The notes: generated by a model not told the origin, from the letters alone. A DNA stretch of 64,000 nucleotides from Morchella semilibera (GCA_009192285.1 CM018606.1:1292081-1356080); one strand, 5' to 3'. Shown: positions 24,532-36,890, numbered from the stretch's first letter. Program-made: numbers and translations.

Positions 24532-25508
24532 TTTGTTCAGGTAATATCACTATTTTCGCACGGGGACCGATGGGAGGAAGCGAAGGGATTGTGTATCATA
24601 GTTAATGTTTATTTAAATAATTTCAACCCTTTTTTTTTTTATAAAAAATCGCGAGAGGGGCCCCGAAAGAGTTTGGTTGTCTCATTACAAAACGGCCTGA
24701 CGAGTGTTACGGGATAGGGTCGGGGGACTGGGGCGAGGCAAGGTGTGCAAAGGAAGAGTGCTTAATACTGTAGGAGTCTGAACGTGTAGAACGGAACAGT
24801 ACTTGGGATGGAACATGACAAGAAACCTACGGTGAAACCAAAAAGCACAACTGAGGACGGGCTCAGGAGTAATCGCAGATGTAGAGGTAATAGTCAAATA
24901 TGTTTAACAGAGATACAATAAAGAACTATGAGACAGACCAAGAATCGAACCCCAAGGGAAGGGGTTAATAATTGAACGTTATGTAAGGAAAGAAAAAAAG
25001 AGAGATCAAAGGAAGCCCAACCTATACTTATGTATACCTCACGGTGGCTAATGCGCCGTTGTAGTCGATATTAGTAGTCGAGCTACTAGTCTGCGGCGTA
25101 TTGTCTCAGACACGAGCCATGTGGTGACATTGGACGCAGTAACTAACCCAGCCCTACAGATTCAAGTAATTGCCTTTCTTGGGTGTTAATTTCCCGGTGC
25201 AGGAATATATACATGTATATATATATAGCGGGGGCCTGCATGCAGTACTAATTGTGTCTTGGGGTGCGTTAATAGTAGTAGTAGGATTAATAAGTATAGC
25301 AATGTCAGCAAATATATGTGAAGAAAATATACCAATATACCCTCTTTAAGATATTAATTAGCACTCCTATCATACTAATAACTCCCCGGTCACCAACCCG
25401 GGCCCCGGCATGTAGTTGTTACCCTGCCTTCTCACCCAAACCCCACCGTGGGGTAAAACCAACAAGCCGAATCCCGGTGCAGCAACACCATAGACAAACC
25501 CGCACACG
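24532..25508. other. intergenic, no gene seen
   Basis: AT-rich with a T run at 24629-24640 and a tatacatgtatatata stretch at about 25208. A B-box-like sequence on the minus strand near 24940 has no partner A box. The last part is presumably the promoter of the EMW1-like gene. Confidence 0.5.
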
Positions 25509-28214
25509 ATGAGCGCCCCCGACACCACCACCATCTCCGACCGGGAATGGTCTCTAATCTCCGGCACCGCCCTCCCCGCCGCCCCCTCCCCTCCCGCCAC
25601 TCCCGCCCACCACCTACTCGCCCTCGTCTCATCCGGCGACTTCCACTCCGTCTTCACGCACCCCGCCGCCACCGCCCTCCTCACCCCCGACGATGCCACC
25701 CCCCTCCGCGAAACCCCCGACTACACCGCCCACCTGCACCAGCGCCTCGCCGCCGCCCCCCCCAACACAGACCCCCACACCCTCCTCGCCCTCGGCATCG
25801 CCGCCCTCTGGTCCTTCATCCAAGCCAACGTCACGGGGCCCCCCCTCCCCTTCACCCCCTCCTCCGTCCTCCTCCCACCATCAATCACCACAGACCCAGC
25901 GCTGACCGCCCGCCTCGAGAAATCCGCCATCGACTCCCTCGCCGTCGACGGCGAGACCGCATACCACCTGATGCCGTGCGCGCTCCTCCTAGCCCTCTCC
26001 AAAGCGCTGCTAACGCACGAGCGGACGGGCGCGGCGCCCACGGCGCCGTGGTGGCGCATGCGCATCAACTTCTGGCACCAGCGCGTGCTGAGCGAGGCGA
26101 CGGCCGCGCTGCACGACGCAATCTACGCGGACATCCGCGCCGTCTCTGTCCTTGCCGGGGCGCGCGGCGCGGGCGTGCAGGCCCGGTTCCTCGTCGAGCG
26201 CGCGCTGGTCGATACGTATTTCGGGCATGACGGGAGGGCGCTGCGCGGGCTGGAGGAGGCCGCGGAGCGCACGGGGTTGCGCTATGCGCTGACGGGGGTG
26301 ATGGGGAAGCGGACGCGGTTCCAGCAGGGCGATACGAGCCAGCTGGTTGTCCTTGCGCGGAGCGCTGGCGGGGAGGCGGAGAGCCACCGGGAGGGGCCAA
26401 AGGCGCTGAGGCTGGACGACGACACGCTGCTGGAGGCCATTGCGTTCACGCCAAAGAGCACGGCGGTGGTGGAGGAGACTTCGGGGCTTCCCCGGGAGCT
26501 GCAGGGTCTGGACCCGGGTGAGCAGCCGAAGCTGCAGCCGCTGGACGCCGCGATCTTGCTCCTGGTCGCCGAGACGATCAAGAACACCAACCCCGCCGAG
26601 GGCCTCACGCGCGAGGAGATGATGCCCTACGCCGAGCGGGTCCTCAAGCACCGACAAACTGGGAGGTCTACACCCTCGGCCTCCTGGTGCGCTCAAAGAT
26701 GGAGGGGTACCGCTCCCGCACGGTCGAGCGTGGGCTCCTCCAGCTGCAGGCCGTCGTCGACCAGGTCATCGCAGACACAACGCAGTCCGCCGACCCGGCC
26801 GCCAAAAACACAACAGCCACCTTCCTGCCGCGCGCAACGGAGGACGAGGCCGCCCCGGTCCGCGACCGCCTCCTCTACATCCACCAGCTCTCGGTCCCGA
26901 CGCGCTGGGACCTCGAGGCCGAGCTCGCCTCCCGCTGGATCTCGATGGGCGGCCTCCGCACCGCACTCGACATCTACGAGCGTCTGCAGATGTGGCCCGA
27001 GGTAGCACTGTGCTGGGCCGCCACCGAGAAGGAAGACAAAGCGCGCTCCGTCATCCACGCGCAGCTCTTCGACCCCCCCACCAGCACCACCGAGACCACG
27101 CCGCCGCCCGCAAACGCACCCCGCCTCTGGTGCATCCTCGGCGATATCGACAGCAACCCGGCGCACTACGAGCGCGCCTGGGCAGTCTCTGGCCACCGCT
27201 ACGCCCGCGCGAAGCGCAGCCTCGCGCGGCACCACTTCTCGGCGAGGGACTATGCCGCGGCGGCGGCAGCGTATACGGCTTCGCTCGCCGTCAACCCGCT
27301 CAACCATGCGTCATGGTTCGCGCTCGGGTGCTGCCACCTGGAGATGCAGGAGTGGGATGCGGCCGTCGACGCATTCACGCGCACCGTCTCGCTGGACGAC
27401 ACCGACGCCGAGGCATGGTCAAACCTTGCCAGCGCCCTCCTACGCCGCACCACCACGCTCCCCGCACAGCCCGAATGGCGCGCCAGCGCCCCCGACGCCA
27501 CCCCCGCAGCAGCCGAAGACCCCCAACAAGCGCAGAAGGAATCCAACAAGCGCAGCGCCCTCTCAGCGCTCAAGCGCGCCAGCGCCGCCAAACACGACTC
27601 CTGGCGCATCTGGGAGAACCTACTGATCATCGCGGCCTCCGTCGCCCCCCCAGCATGGACCGACGTAGCCGTATCCATGGGGCGCATCATCGCGCTGCAG
27701 GGCGCCACCGCCGGCGAAACCTGCATCGACGTCGACGTGCTGGAAATGCTCGTGCGCCACGTCGTCACCTCCAACCTCGACGCCGCACGGCCCCGGGCTC
27801 GCCAAGATGGTCGTCGACCTCGTCGAGCGCGAGGTCACACCACTCATCACCCGCCGCGCCCGTCTGTGGCGCGTTGTCGCGCGGCTGGCGCTATGGCGCG
27901 GCCGCCCGCGCGATGCCCTGGATGCGGAGGAGCGCGCGTGGCGCGCAGTCTCCTCGGCCCCTGGCGCAGTCGATACGACCGCTGAGGCGTGGGCGGCGCT
28001 GGTCGACGCCACGGTCGAGCTCGTCGGCGCGTATGAGAGCCTGGGGCCGCTGCAGAGGACGGAGGGGCTCGGCGCGGGCGAGCCCGTCGAGAGGGCGTGG
28101 AGGTTTAAGGCGCGCAGTTGTGTCAGGGGGGTTATGGGCCGCGGGAGGGGCGCATGGGAGGGGGGTGAGGGGTGGGAGAGGCTGGTGGGCGTCTTGGAGG
28201 GGCTGGTGGAGTAG
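25509..28214 (+). CDS. emw1: EMW1/TTC27-like tetratricopeptide protein (two apparent frameshifts)
   Basis: About 901 aa, intronless, in the size range of TTC27/Emw1, a conserved TPR protein (essential in yeast, linked to cell-wall integrity and RNA/ribosome functions). Support: LTGVMGKRTRFQQGDTSQLV, typical of the family's middle, and TPR motifs such as NPLNHASWFALGCCHLEMQ and DDTDAEAWSNLASALLR. Frame breaks: near 26651 a C appears missing (then NWEVYTLGLLVRSKMEG resumes), and at 27791-27794 a C appears extra (then GLAKMVVDLVEREVTPLI resumes). Both lie in C runs and cancel, so start and stop agree. I read these as likely consensus errors. Third positions are almost all G/C. Confidence 0.82.
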
Positions 28215-29610
28215 GGCGTGGGTTTCTTTCTTTCCCTCTTCTCTTCTCTTTGTCTTTGTGGGTCGGGTCTTGTGTAGATTAACTGGTAGAATAAAAGTTT
28301 TTCCCCTCCTGCTTCTTCTAGTCATGTGAGTATAAATGAAAAAGTGCCATTCGAAACCCATACACAACTCTCCAGCAGAACGAGATACCAGAAATATAAG
28401 TATACCAGGAAATACATCTGTAAAGACGTAGATTCCGTGCCAAGACGGCCGAGTGATCCCCCATGACCCACACCACACCACCACTGCGTACACCACGACG
28501 GTAGGCATGACGCTTAACGCACGGTCGAAACAGACAACCTTACCTTTACCTGTAGACTGGAGCGCCCACCCCACCTCAAGCACAGTAAGCGCCAAGACCG
28601 AGTGATGGCCCGTGATGCAGAAACGTCCAGTCCTCTTGAAACACCGGGTTGGGGCGGCTGTAGGCATGGGGGTATGCTGCGTTCGATACGGTGGGGGGGC
28701 GGGTTTCTGGTAGTGGGTCTGGATATCCCTTCTGGCGGAGTGTTTGGGTGGCATAGCAACCGGGCGAACCGGGCGTAGCAACCGGGCGGGATAAACAAAC
28801 CAGACACTCGGGTAGGTGCGCCGGGATGTTAAAATGCATGTATCAACACCATACAACCACCAGCTACACCCTGAACCCGGGGGGGGGATATAGTGGCCGC
28901 CCCACACAGCGGACAGTGGGAGGCTTATTACCTACTGCCCGGGGGTGAGGGACGTGGGCTTGAGAAGACAGACTACCGTCCTCCACCATCACACAACCGG
29001 GGATTCTCGCCTCTGTTTACGAGATGTCCGCACCCAAATACCTATATTCCAGGGTTAGGGTTGGTATCGGACCGCCGGTACCCCTTTCTCGCCGCGACTG
29101 AAGGGGGATCTCTCAAATAAAGGGTTGCGCTCATGTATTTCCAAGGGCTGTTCATTTGGGTCGCTGGGTCCGGGTGAGAGCTTTTACGGCCTGGGTCGTG
29201 GTTGGGGTGTACTGATTAATTAATATCGATTCGGAGGTGTATTGACTTTGACATTTCCGGGACTCCAGATATCTTGTCAAGACGGGCTGCTTGTTACTCA
29301 TTTGCAGTGCTTGGTCTTGTCTGGTGGCCTGCAGTTATTGCTTCATGCGCAGTCACTCGAGGGAATATTCCTGTGGCGACGTCGTGATTTACGCTCAACC
29401 ACACGCACGCATCGACCACGGCCAATATCAATACACAACAGACAAACCAGACATCGCCGACCTCAGCTATAAACACACACATCCACCGGAGTGGCAGAGC
29501 ACATCAAGCATCTTGGCCCAGTTCCTGACAGGGTTAGGGGTTCTTTATAATTATCCACTATCAAAAACAACCTATTCCCACATCCAACCTCCACCCCCCC
29601 ACGCCCCAAA
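28215..29610. other. intergenic between emw1-like and rrn6-like genes
   Basis: Holds three copies of the 18-nt motif (28450-28467, 28599-28616, 29342-29359 reverse), a small tandem gcaaccgggcg repeat at about 28757-28790 and telomere-repeat-like AGGGTTAGGG at 29051 and 29530. No gene is supported. Confidence 0.5.
29530..29540 (+). promoter_or_regulatory. telobox-like site upstream of rrn6
   Basis: AGGGTTAGGGG, 70 bp before the rrn6-like start codon. TTAGGG-type sites are known binding sites of Myb-like telobox factors in fungal promoters of ribosome-related genes; the role here is inferred. A second, AGGGTTAGGGTTGG, is at 29051-29064. Confidence 0.35.
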
Positions 29611-32307
29611 ATGCTCACCGACACGACCCGCCCCCCGCTCTACTCCCCCTCCCTGCATAAATGGCTGCACCACCTCCGCGCCCCAGACCGTACGTCCCCC
29701 TCCCCTCCCCCCCTTCACACCCACCACTAACACCCCCCCCCCAGCGCAGCACACGCTGCACCCCATCACCCCACCGACAGCCCTACTACCCGCCACCTAC
29801 CACCCCCCCCGCACCGCCCGCGCCCGCCTCAAATGCTCCAAGACAGAGTGGTGGTACCGGTGCCTCGCGCAGGACGCGCCGGAGACGGGCGCCGCCGTCG
29901 GCCACATCGACGCCCTCCTCGAGGAGAGCCAGGTGCTGACAACATGGGGGGAGCTGCTGGACCCGTGCGTCGGCAGCCTGCTCGCCTTTGGCTGCGCGCT
30001 CGACGAGGACACCAGCACGCGCTACACGGACACAGTCGTGTATGCGGCGGGGCGTGTGGGCGCGGACGTGGCGGCGGGGGGCGTCGTGGCGGGGTGGCGC
30101 GCCCTCGGCGGCGTGGAGGTGGGCGTGCGTGGGGTTGAGGCCCCGGCGCGGGTTGTGGCCTTGGACAGCCGGGTCAGGCAGCTGTGTGTGGCGGGCGGGG
30201 AGGACGAGGCGCGGAGATGTAAGTGTGTCTTGTCTTGCCCTGGGGGTGGTGCTGACGGGGTGGTAGCGGTTATGGCGGTGCGCACGGCGGGGGGATCGAC
30301 GCTGTATCGGCAGCGGAGGATGCAGGTGCCGTTGCCGGGGTGTGCGTCGAGGCTGGCGGCGGTCCCGTTGTCAGTGTCCCTGCCGGGACGGGCAAGCGGG
30401 TCCATGCCCATGTCGAGATCAACCCGTGGTATGAGAGGCAGTTCGGCACCATCGATGAGGGCGGTAGGTGGCGCGTCTACGACATCGAGGGCGCGCAGGC
30501 AAGGGACTGGCGCATCAGGTCCAATGCCAAGGCGGTGGACATGGCAAGGGGGTATGTGGGCTCGGAGGGGGGGGGCGGCGGCGGCTGGGGGAGGCTGCTG
30601 TGGGGGGCGGACGTGAATAGCGTTATTGCCTGTGACAGGAGGAGGGCCGGGCTGTTTGATATCAGGGTGAGTGGGCTTCTATTTTATACTACTTATAGAT
30701 TCTAACCAGAGCTATATACAGGCAAGCCCCTCCTCAAGATCCGAGATCCCCCATCCCCGTGCACCAGGGCCTCGAGCAAGGCCTCATCCTAGACCTCCAG
30801 CGCGGCCCCCCCCGCCGCCGCAGGCACAACCGACGTCTTCCTCCTCACCACCTCGACCCTCTCCTGGCACGACCTGCGCAACCCTTCCACCCCGATCCTC
30901 TCCCTCCCGCACTACCGCCACCAGAACGACATCTCCCTGGCCATGTCCCTGGTTCCCATCGAGCCCGCGACAGCAACCACGAGCGTGCTCCTCTACTCGC
31001 GCATCAACACCCTCATCACGTCCTTCCTCTTCGCGCCGAACCCCGCCGAGACCTTCCCCGTGACGCTCGGCCACCCCGCCAGCGTCCCCGGCCTGGCCCC
31101 GCGAACCGCCGACGCCCCCGTCCAGCTCACGCTCGCCGTCCTCCCCACCCCCGCCCGCCAGCGCGGCACCGCCGCCGCAACCGCCCCCGACGACGCCCGC
31201 TTCTTCACAGCATACAGCGTGGCCGCCGACCTCTCCATCACGCAGCGCACCTACAGCACCCACGCACACCCAACCCCTCTCGCCCCCCCCCGCAACCGCA
31301 CCATCAAAAGCGCCTACCTCATCCCCTCCTCCCCCACCACCTCCTCCGCCGAGGACGCCCCCCCGCCCACCTCCTCCCCCCGCACAAACTTCCGCCCCCT
31401 CTACACCCACGCCTTCCCAACCACAGACCCCACGCTGCGCACAGCAGACCAAACACACCCCGCGGCAGCCTACGCCGCCCGCCTCCACGCAGCCCTCGAG
31501 CACCGCCTCCGCCGCGCCGACCTCGGCATCGTCTCCCTGCGCGACCTCTCCCAGCCCGCAATGCTCTTTCCCAGCCTCGACGCCCTCGCCCACGCCGTCG
31601 GGACCCTCCTCGCCGACACACCGGCCCTCGCGCCCTACCGCCGCCGCTCCCTCCTCCCCGACCCCTCCTGGGGCGCGGACTCCCCGGAGGCGCTGTATCA
31701 GCGCCTCCTCGCCGCGTGGGTCCCTGGTGCCGCGCCGCCCCGCGTCAGGTTGCATCGGGAGCGCGTTGCGAGGCGGTTGGCCGCAGATATGTTCCTGGCT
31801 GCCGTGGGCGTCAATTTGTTGCCGAAGCCGGAGCCGGAGCCCCCGGGGGTCCAGCTGGAGCAGTCCCACCCCCAGTCCAAGTCTCAGTCCCAGTCCCAGT
31901 CCCAGTCCCTGCCGGAGCAGCAGCAGCAGCAGGAGCAGCAGAAGGAGCACGTCCTTGCGATACGAACGTACGCGAACGTATCCGCGCGCGTCACGCTGCC
32001 AGAGGGAATGGCCGCCGTGCTGGCCCGCTGGGAGGTGGGCGCGGATCCGGCCGACGTCGAGTATGTCCCCGACGACGACCACGGCGGCGGCGGCGTCAGG
32101 CGCGCGGCGAGGAGGAAGAAGAAGGCGGAGAGGTGGGATGCGGGGACGGGGACGGTGCCGCCGGCGGTGGTGGTGGGGAGTCAGGTGGTGGGGAGCAGTC
32201 AGGTGGCGCCGGTCGTCATGAGTCAGGTTGAGAGGGGAAGGCATGGGGGTCGACCCTCCGCCTCCGCCTCTGCGGCGGGGAGGAAGAAGAGGAGGACGGG
32301 GTTTTAG
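29611..32307 (+). CDS. rrn6: RRN6-like RNA polymerase I core-factor subunit (several apparent frameshifts)
   Basis: Probable Rrn6, the beta-propeller subunit of the Pol I core factor that helps start rRNA transcription. Exons near 29611-29689, 29745-30218, 30267-30666 (or 30670) and 30722-32307. Support: HAHVEINPWYERQFGTIDEG, RLLWGADVNSVIACDRR, DVFLLTTSTLSWHDLR, LPHYRHQNDISLAMS, a low-complexity Q/S tail, and the basic C-terminus KKRRTGF seen in fungal Rrn6. Frame changes occur in C runs at 30364-30366 (one short), 30755-30758 (one short) and 30806-30813 (one extra), so the annotated protein will look broken. The last donor is ambiguous (GTGAGT or GTGGGC). A dense GC-rich antisense frame over the last exon is a composition artefact. 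Confidence 0.72.
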
Positions 32308-35149
32308 GACTTTTGGATAGGTAGATAGGTAATCAATTGGGGTTTTTTGTGTGGCCTTTTTAGTGTGAGGGGTGTGGTTTTACTTATTTTTTTATGACCC
32401 TTGCGCGACGGTTTTTGCATGTAGGATTGTTTGTGGGTTGTAATATAGCTATCTCCACAGCTATGGAATCCCTCTATTAAGCTGTGGCTTTACTATTCTA
32501 AAATAAATATGGGATTCCGGGTCAAACCTCACATGCTGCAAGCGGGCAGACAGGCAAGCGGGACATGCAAGCGGGCACCGGAAAGCACCATGTAGGTGGG
32601 TGGGCGGGCAGGGCCAAAAAAAAAATCAACAAAAGACTTACGCCCCCACCCGGGGCGGCTTTCCTAGATTTTACGAGGGGGTTAGTGGGGGGGTCGAACC
32701 CGAGCGGTGTCGATCAGAGTGTGAGCTCTATACCGCTCGGGAAAGCCCCCGATGATAGCAGCTGCCGTTTTTACGTTTTTGGATGCGACATGGCATGACG
32801 CTAGCTTGGCGATGCTGCCCCCTCCCTTCTACGCAGGCGGGAACCCACACCCGTCGCTACATAATTACATGTACTTAATCTCTAGACTGCCCAAGCGGGA
32901 CATTCATAATTACATGTACGAGCGGTCTGTACGTTCTCTAGAGTAGGTACTTCCAATCCCTGGTATCCAAAGTACATGTAGTAAACTTCCCAAACACAGC
33001 CCCGGCCAAAATGCACCCGTATTACCGAATTAAACCAGAGTACCTACCGCATCATGGTACCCATTTTCGGTACTGGTTTTTCGAATAGGGTTGATTGATA
33101 CATGTACATATGCAGCCCGTAGGCTGTGACAAAGGGTTTTCAACATGGTGTTGCACATCTATTCACACGTTCATAGCGGGCTGTTGGAAGGGGTTGGAGG
33201 GGGTGCGCGGGCTCGAGTGATGGGCTGTGATTCGCGGGTTGTGTGGGTTGTGTGTAACAGACCACTATGTGCTAGCTACATGTATGGGCGGATCAAACCT
33301 GCGGGCGTTCTGGGAGGGGGCCGAGGGGGAGGGTATGTACGGGTAGGAATGCGACGTAGACGGCGCGTGTACTATCTCGACCCTAAGCGGGCTACAGCGA
33401 AAGGGTACGCTCGGGACTGAAAACCGGTACCCTTACCCTTTTGGAGGGAGGCTTGTTGTTTATCAGTAGGTACATGATGATCGGTGTGACGACTGTATGG
33501 ACAGAGGGGAAATATTGGGCTCGTCCAGAGTGAACGCAGATATGTACATAAGTACAGCATGATGGGTGGCGCTAGGAATGGGTCATGTATACCAAGATAT
33601 AAACTACGAAAACTCCTCAAAATACCCTAACCCTACATTTTATATAAAGGTACTCTGGAAAAACATTCTATACCTAGGTCAATGGGTATTCATTCGTATA
33701 GCAGATTTACCCTTCCTACCCGGCACCAGAAAAAAACGGGACCAAAAGGTGGTGCCCTAATAAAGAGATTACCCTTATAGTCAGTACCCTTATAGCGGGC
33801 TTTCACTGTGTTCACAATGCCGGTCGGTACTGACGTTGGTGGTATACGATCGGTTCCTCTCTAGCTGGCTGTGGATTGTCAGTTGAGGGATGTGTTTAAT
33901 CACTAGTCTGATGGTATCTTTCCCGATCGATCTTATAATTAATGCCAGAACTATTACCCCCAAGATACCGTCCCGGAACAGGTGTTCTGTGCTGTTGAAG
34001 GTAATTTGATTACTACCGGTAGAACACAGCACGCTCGGTTTCAAGACGTGCAGTTGTACGAGAGGCTGGCGTGCGGTTGATGCCTGCGGATATAGCAAAA
34101 TCTTGTCTCGAACCAGACCCGATTGTTAAGGAATGCAGTGGCCTAGTCTGTCCAGTTCTTGGACGGACTGTCCTGCAGTCGGACTCAACCGCTGGCGGCG
34201 TTGGGTTTTTATAGTACCCATTGGAGAGCCTAGACAACTTCACTAGTTCCGCTCCATTCATCAGCCACAAAGATAAACCCCGTTTGACGTACGGGAAACC
34301 TTTAGATACTTTAGTATATCGCTGCTAGTCCCAATGGTTTTGAAACCTACACCTGAATTTGCCGTTTTGGTTAGCTTTTGGGGTATTCCTGACTAGCTAC
34401 ATGTGGCTGGAAAGCTCAGTTATGGCGGAATTGAGATTTTGTGGTGTCTTTTCTCGGTCTCGGGGCCGGGGTTCTAGAGAATGTGGTGTTGGTCCGGGTC
34501 ACGCTAGTAGACTCGCCCTGTATCGCGGAATAGCTCACTATTCATGCATAGACTACGATGCTTAGGGTATAGTAGGTGGGCTAGGTGACTGCCAACACCG
34601 CCGCCACATGTGGTGAACGTTGATAGCTACAAGTATATATACAAGATATATATTACAATTGGCGCAGCATGTACTCTATGTTAAGTCCGTACCATGAAGC
34701 ACAGCACCAATTACCCTACTGACATTTGGCATTTATTCGGCGCCAAGAAGTACTCGAATTCGGTTCTATGTCATTTGGAGCTATAGGGAACCAGTCAGGC
34801 TGCAGCTGTTGAGAACTCACCCAAACTCATTTCTAGCCCAGTACTCTACATACACCTCGCGATATTACATGCGCTTTTCTAAGCAAGTGAATATGGGTGC
34901 TCGGTCGGTATCATAAAGCTACTGTACGCACTGACTGGCTGTTGCCCGCATGGACCCAAGACTACATATATTCAACTAGGTTACTGCCCGGGAGAGGCTC
35001 CCTACTTACGCTTCACCCGAGAACATCTGCTACACTACAGCTGCCGGGCAAGGGAAATACCAAGAGGATAGCCGAGTAGTTGCTTTGGCCAAAATTGAAG
35101 CATTATGGAACAGCTCTTGGTGTTTGCCCGAATACAGCTTCCTCAATGA
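32308..35149. other. gene-poor AT-rich region
   Basis: No gene is supported. It contains a tRNA-like hairpin (32690-32756), an 18-nt motif copy (33214-33231), five ACATGTA palindromes (about 32868-33279), and a direct repeat acccttatag near 33771 and 33788. Minus-strand frames at 33790-34270 have no recognisable domain. Confidence 0.5.
32690..32756 (-). other. tRNA-like hairpin, probably not a functional tRNA
   Basis: On the minus strand a 10-bp perfect stem, CCCGAGCGGT/ACCGCTCGGG, encloses AGAG/CTCT, and is followed by the B-box-like GGGTTCGACCC; CGAGCGGT resembles an A box. The acceptor and anticodon stems do not pair as in a tRNA. It may be a decayed tRNA or SINE head. Confidence 0.3.
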
Positions 35150-36290
35150 TAATGTGTCCCCGCTGGGGGTATAGGAGTGTTGCTTCAGGTAAACTCTCTC
35201 ACTTTGCTTTAGTAGGCATGGTTTGCTAATTTAATAGATTGCAAGGGAGTGGCGGGGTTACTTGGAAGAAGTAGTCGACATGCTTGTCAGCATCGGAGAC
35301 CTTCTTCCAAATCTTCTTGTTTATCAAAAGATATTTGCAGGCCATCGTGCGTTGCCTAATGCCCTACCCGATATTTACCTTGACATAACCCACTTCTGCT
35401 CGAAAGCAAAAGAGGTAGCTCCCCTATAACCCCGAATTACAAACAGCAATGTTTTAAGCTAAGATGAATCACAGGGGTCCGGGGAACAACTATTAAACTC
35501 TGCTAGAGATCCCCTGGAACAGGGTCTGGAGAAATAGTAGCGGGCCCCCGCAGACGTTGAAGATCAAGCTCATGTGGCGCGCATGATAGAGGAAAATCAG
35601 GAAGCACAACTTGAAACTTGTAGTTTGTAAAGGTGTGATGCGGTATACCTTTAGTATGGACTAGCTGGTGCCGGTACAGTGATGGAGCGACTGCGGCTTT
35701 TTGGAGGCGCTGTCGAAGATGGATCACCGATCTAGGTATCTAAAGCTACGCAAAGCACGACGTGGGAAACCAGGGGCTTGGATATTTAGCACAGAACAGT
35801 ATGAGGAATGGATTTCAGAAAAGGGCCCGTGCTGGCGATGGTGCTATGGTGTACGTGAGTTTTTGTTTTGCGACTATAAATTTAACTATGGCCAAGAGTA
35901 CTAATTGTATTCGCCCTAGATAGCTGGTTCTGGGGAGACGATGCTTATGTATTAAACTGTATACCCACAGTATTTTCAGCTAGACATTCCTAACAGGACG
36001 GCTGTCGTTGATTGACTTACGGAACGTGCTCCATCTCCTGGGATGCCGGTTGCAGTCTATTTCTATTGCGATTACCCCCATCACGATTCACTTGATGCCT
36101 CCATGATTTTCATCTTGCGGCTGCTGTCGGCGAAAAGCAAAATACCCGAGGAAACTGAGTCTGTTCTCATGAGCGCTTACAACGGAATAATCAAAGCGGA
36201 TTTCGATAAACTGGTGGGCCAGTCATCGAGCTTTTCTAATAAGTTTTTATATCGTTCTCGGTGGGGCTGACGAATGCACCGGCGGTCGTG
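35150..36290 (+). pseudogene. decayed DUF7708-NACHT NLR relic
   Basis: Fragments in changing frames, in the normal order of a fungal STAND protein: from 35244 EEVVDMLVSIGDLLPNLL and ITHFCSKAKE (DUF7708-like); about 35560-35625 EDQAHVARMIEENQEAQLE (coiled linker); 35722-35860 GKPGAWIFSTEQYEEWI and CWRWCYGV (region before the P-loop); 36043-36280 PVAVYFYCDYPHHDSL and the Walker B-like LGGADEC. The P-loop itself falls at a possible intron or is lost. Several stops and frame changes make this a clear pseudogene. No repeat domain follows. Confidence 0.7.
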
Positions 36291-36820
36291 CTGATCTTCT
36301 GAGATTTGGCCATTCCATTCTTAGGCTAGGCCTAACTGTTGTAAAGCTCTTGCTTGCAAGTCGCACAGATGTTGGCCTTTCGAGGCCAAAGTTCAGACTC
36401 TATGCTGCATTATACTACATTAATCATTCATGCCAACATTTATGAAAGTTTTCCACCGGTGGGGAATTTCGCCGCCAGTGGACAATGTTCATATATATCA
36501 CCATGATATAGCCAAAGGCCTGTGCTTTTATTCATTTGTAGGTATGAATGTTGGTACTATTTTCACCACCGGTGGTGGAATTACTTTGACACATTTACCG
36601 CCCCATAAGTACATAGAGTCACTATTTTTCATTTTAGCTATATCTAGTCTCTCTACGTAAACACTTGCAATGATTATCGTGGGAGAGACCACTCCATGAC
36701 AGGACGTTGTGCAGGTTGTCTTGATTCTCCTCTTAGCTAATTAGTTCTACTAGCTATGTAGCCTAATTGGCTGTCCAACCCTTAACGTGAGCTCTCTGAA
36801 GAAATATCAAATACTTACTT

Positions 36821-36890
36821 GCCAAATTCTTATCAATAGGACGGGTAGGTAATTGCTGAAGCAATTGAAGTCCTATCGATAAAACTTGGC
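36821..36890. repeat. imperfect inverted repeat with inner palindrome
   Basis: Arms 36821-36842 and 36870-36890 pair with a few mismatches (shared core ATAGGAC/GTCCTAT). Inside is the perfect hairpin AATTGC-tgaa-GCAATT at 36851-36866. It is compatible with a small MITE-like remnant. Confidence 0.6.

Noticed and set aside
24925-24960. B-box-like GGGTTCGATTCTT on the minus strand
   Set aside because: No A box at the right distance and no foldable stem.
26010-27774. Several antisense frames over the emw1-like gene
   Set aside because: Mirror-strand shadows caused by GC-rich codons.
30759-32244. Long frames of about 490 codons, one on + in another frame and one antisense
   Set aside because: Pure composition effects of very high G/C third positions in the rrn6 exon; peptides are Arg/Pro/His or Gly/Val/Ala-rich with no domain.
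33620-33632. ccctaaccct as an interstitial telomere
   Set aside because: Fewer than two units; too short to indicate a chromosome end or fusion.
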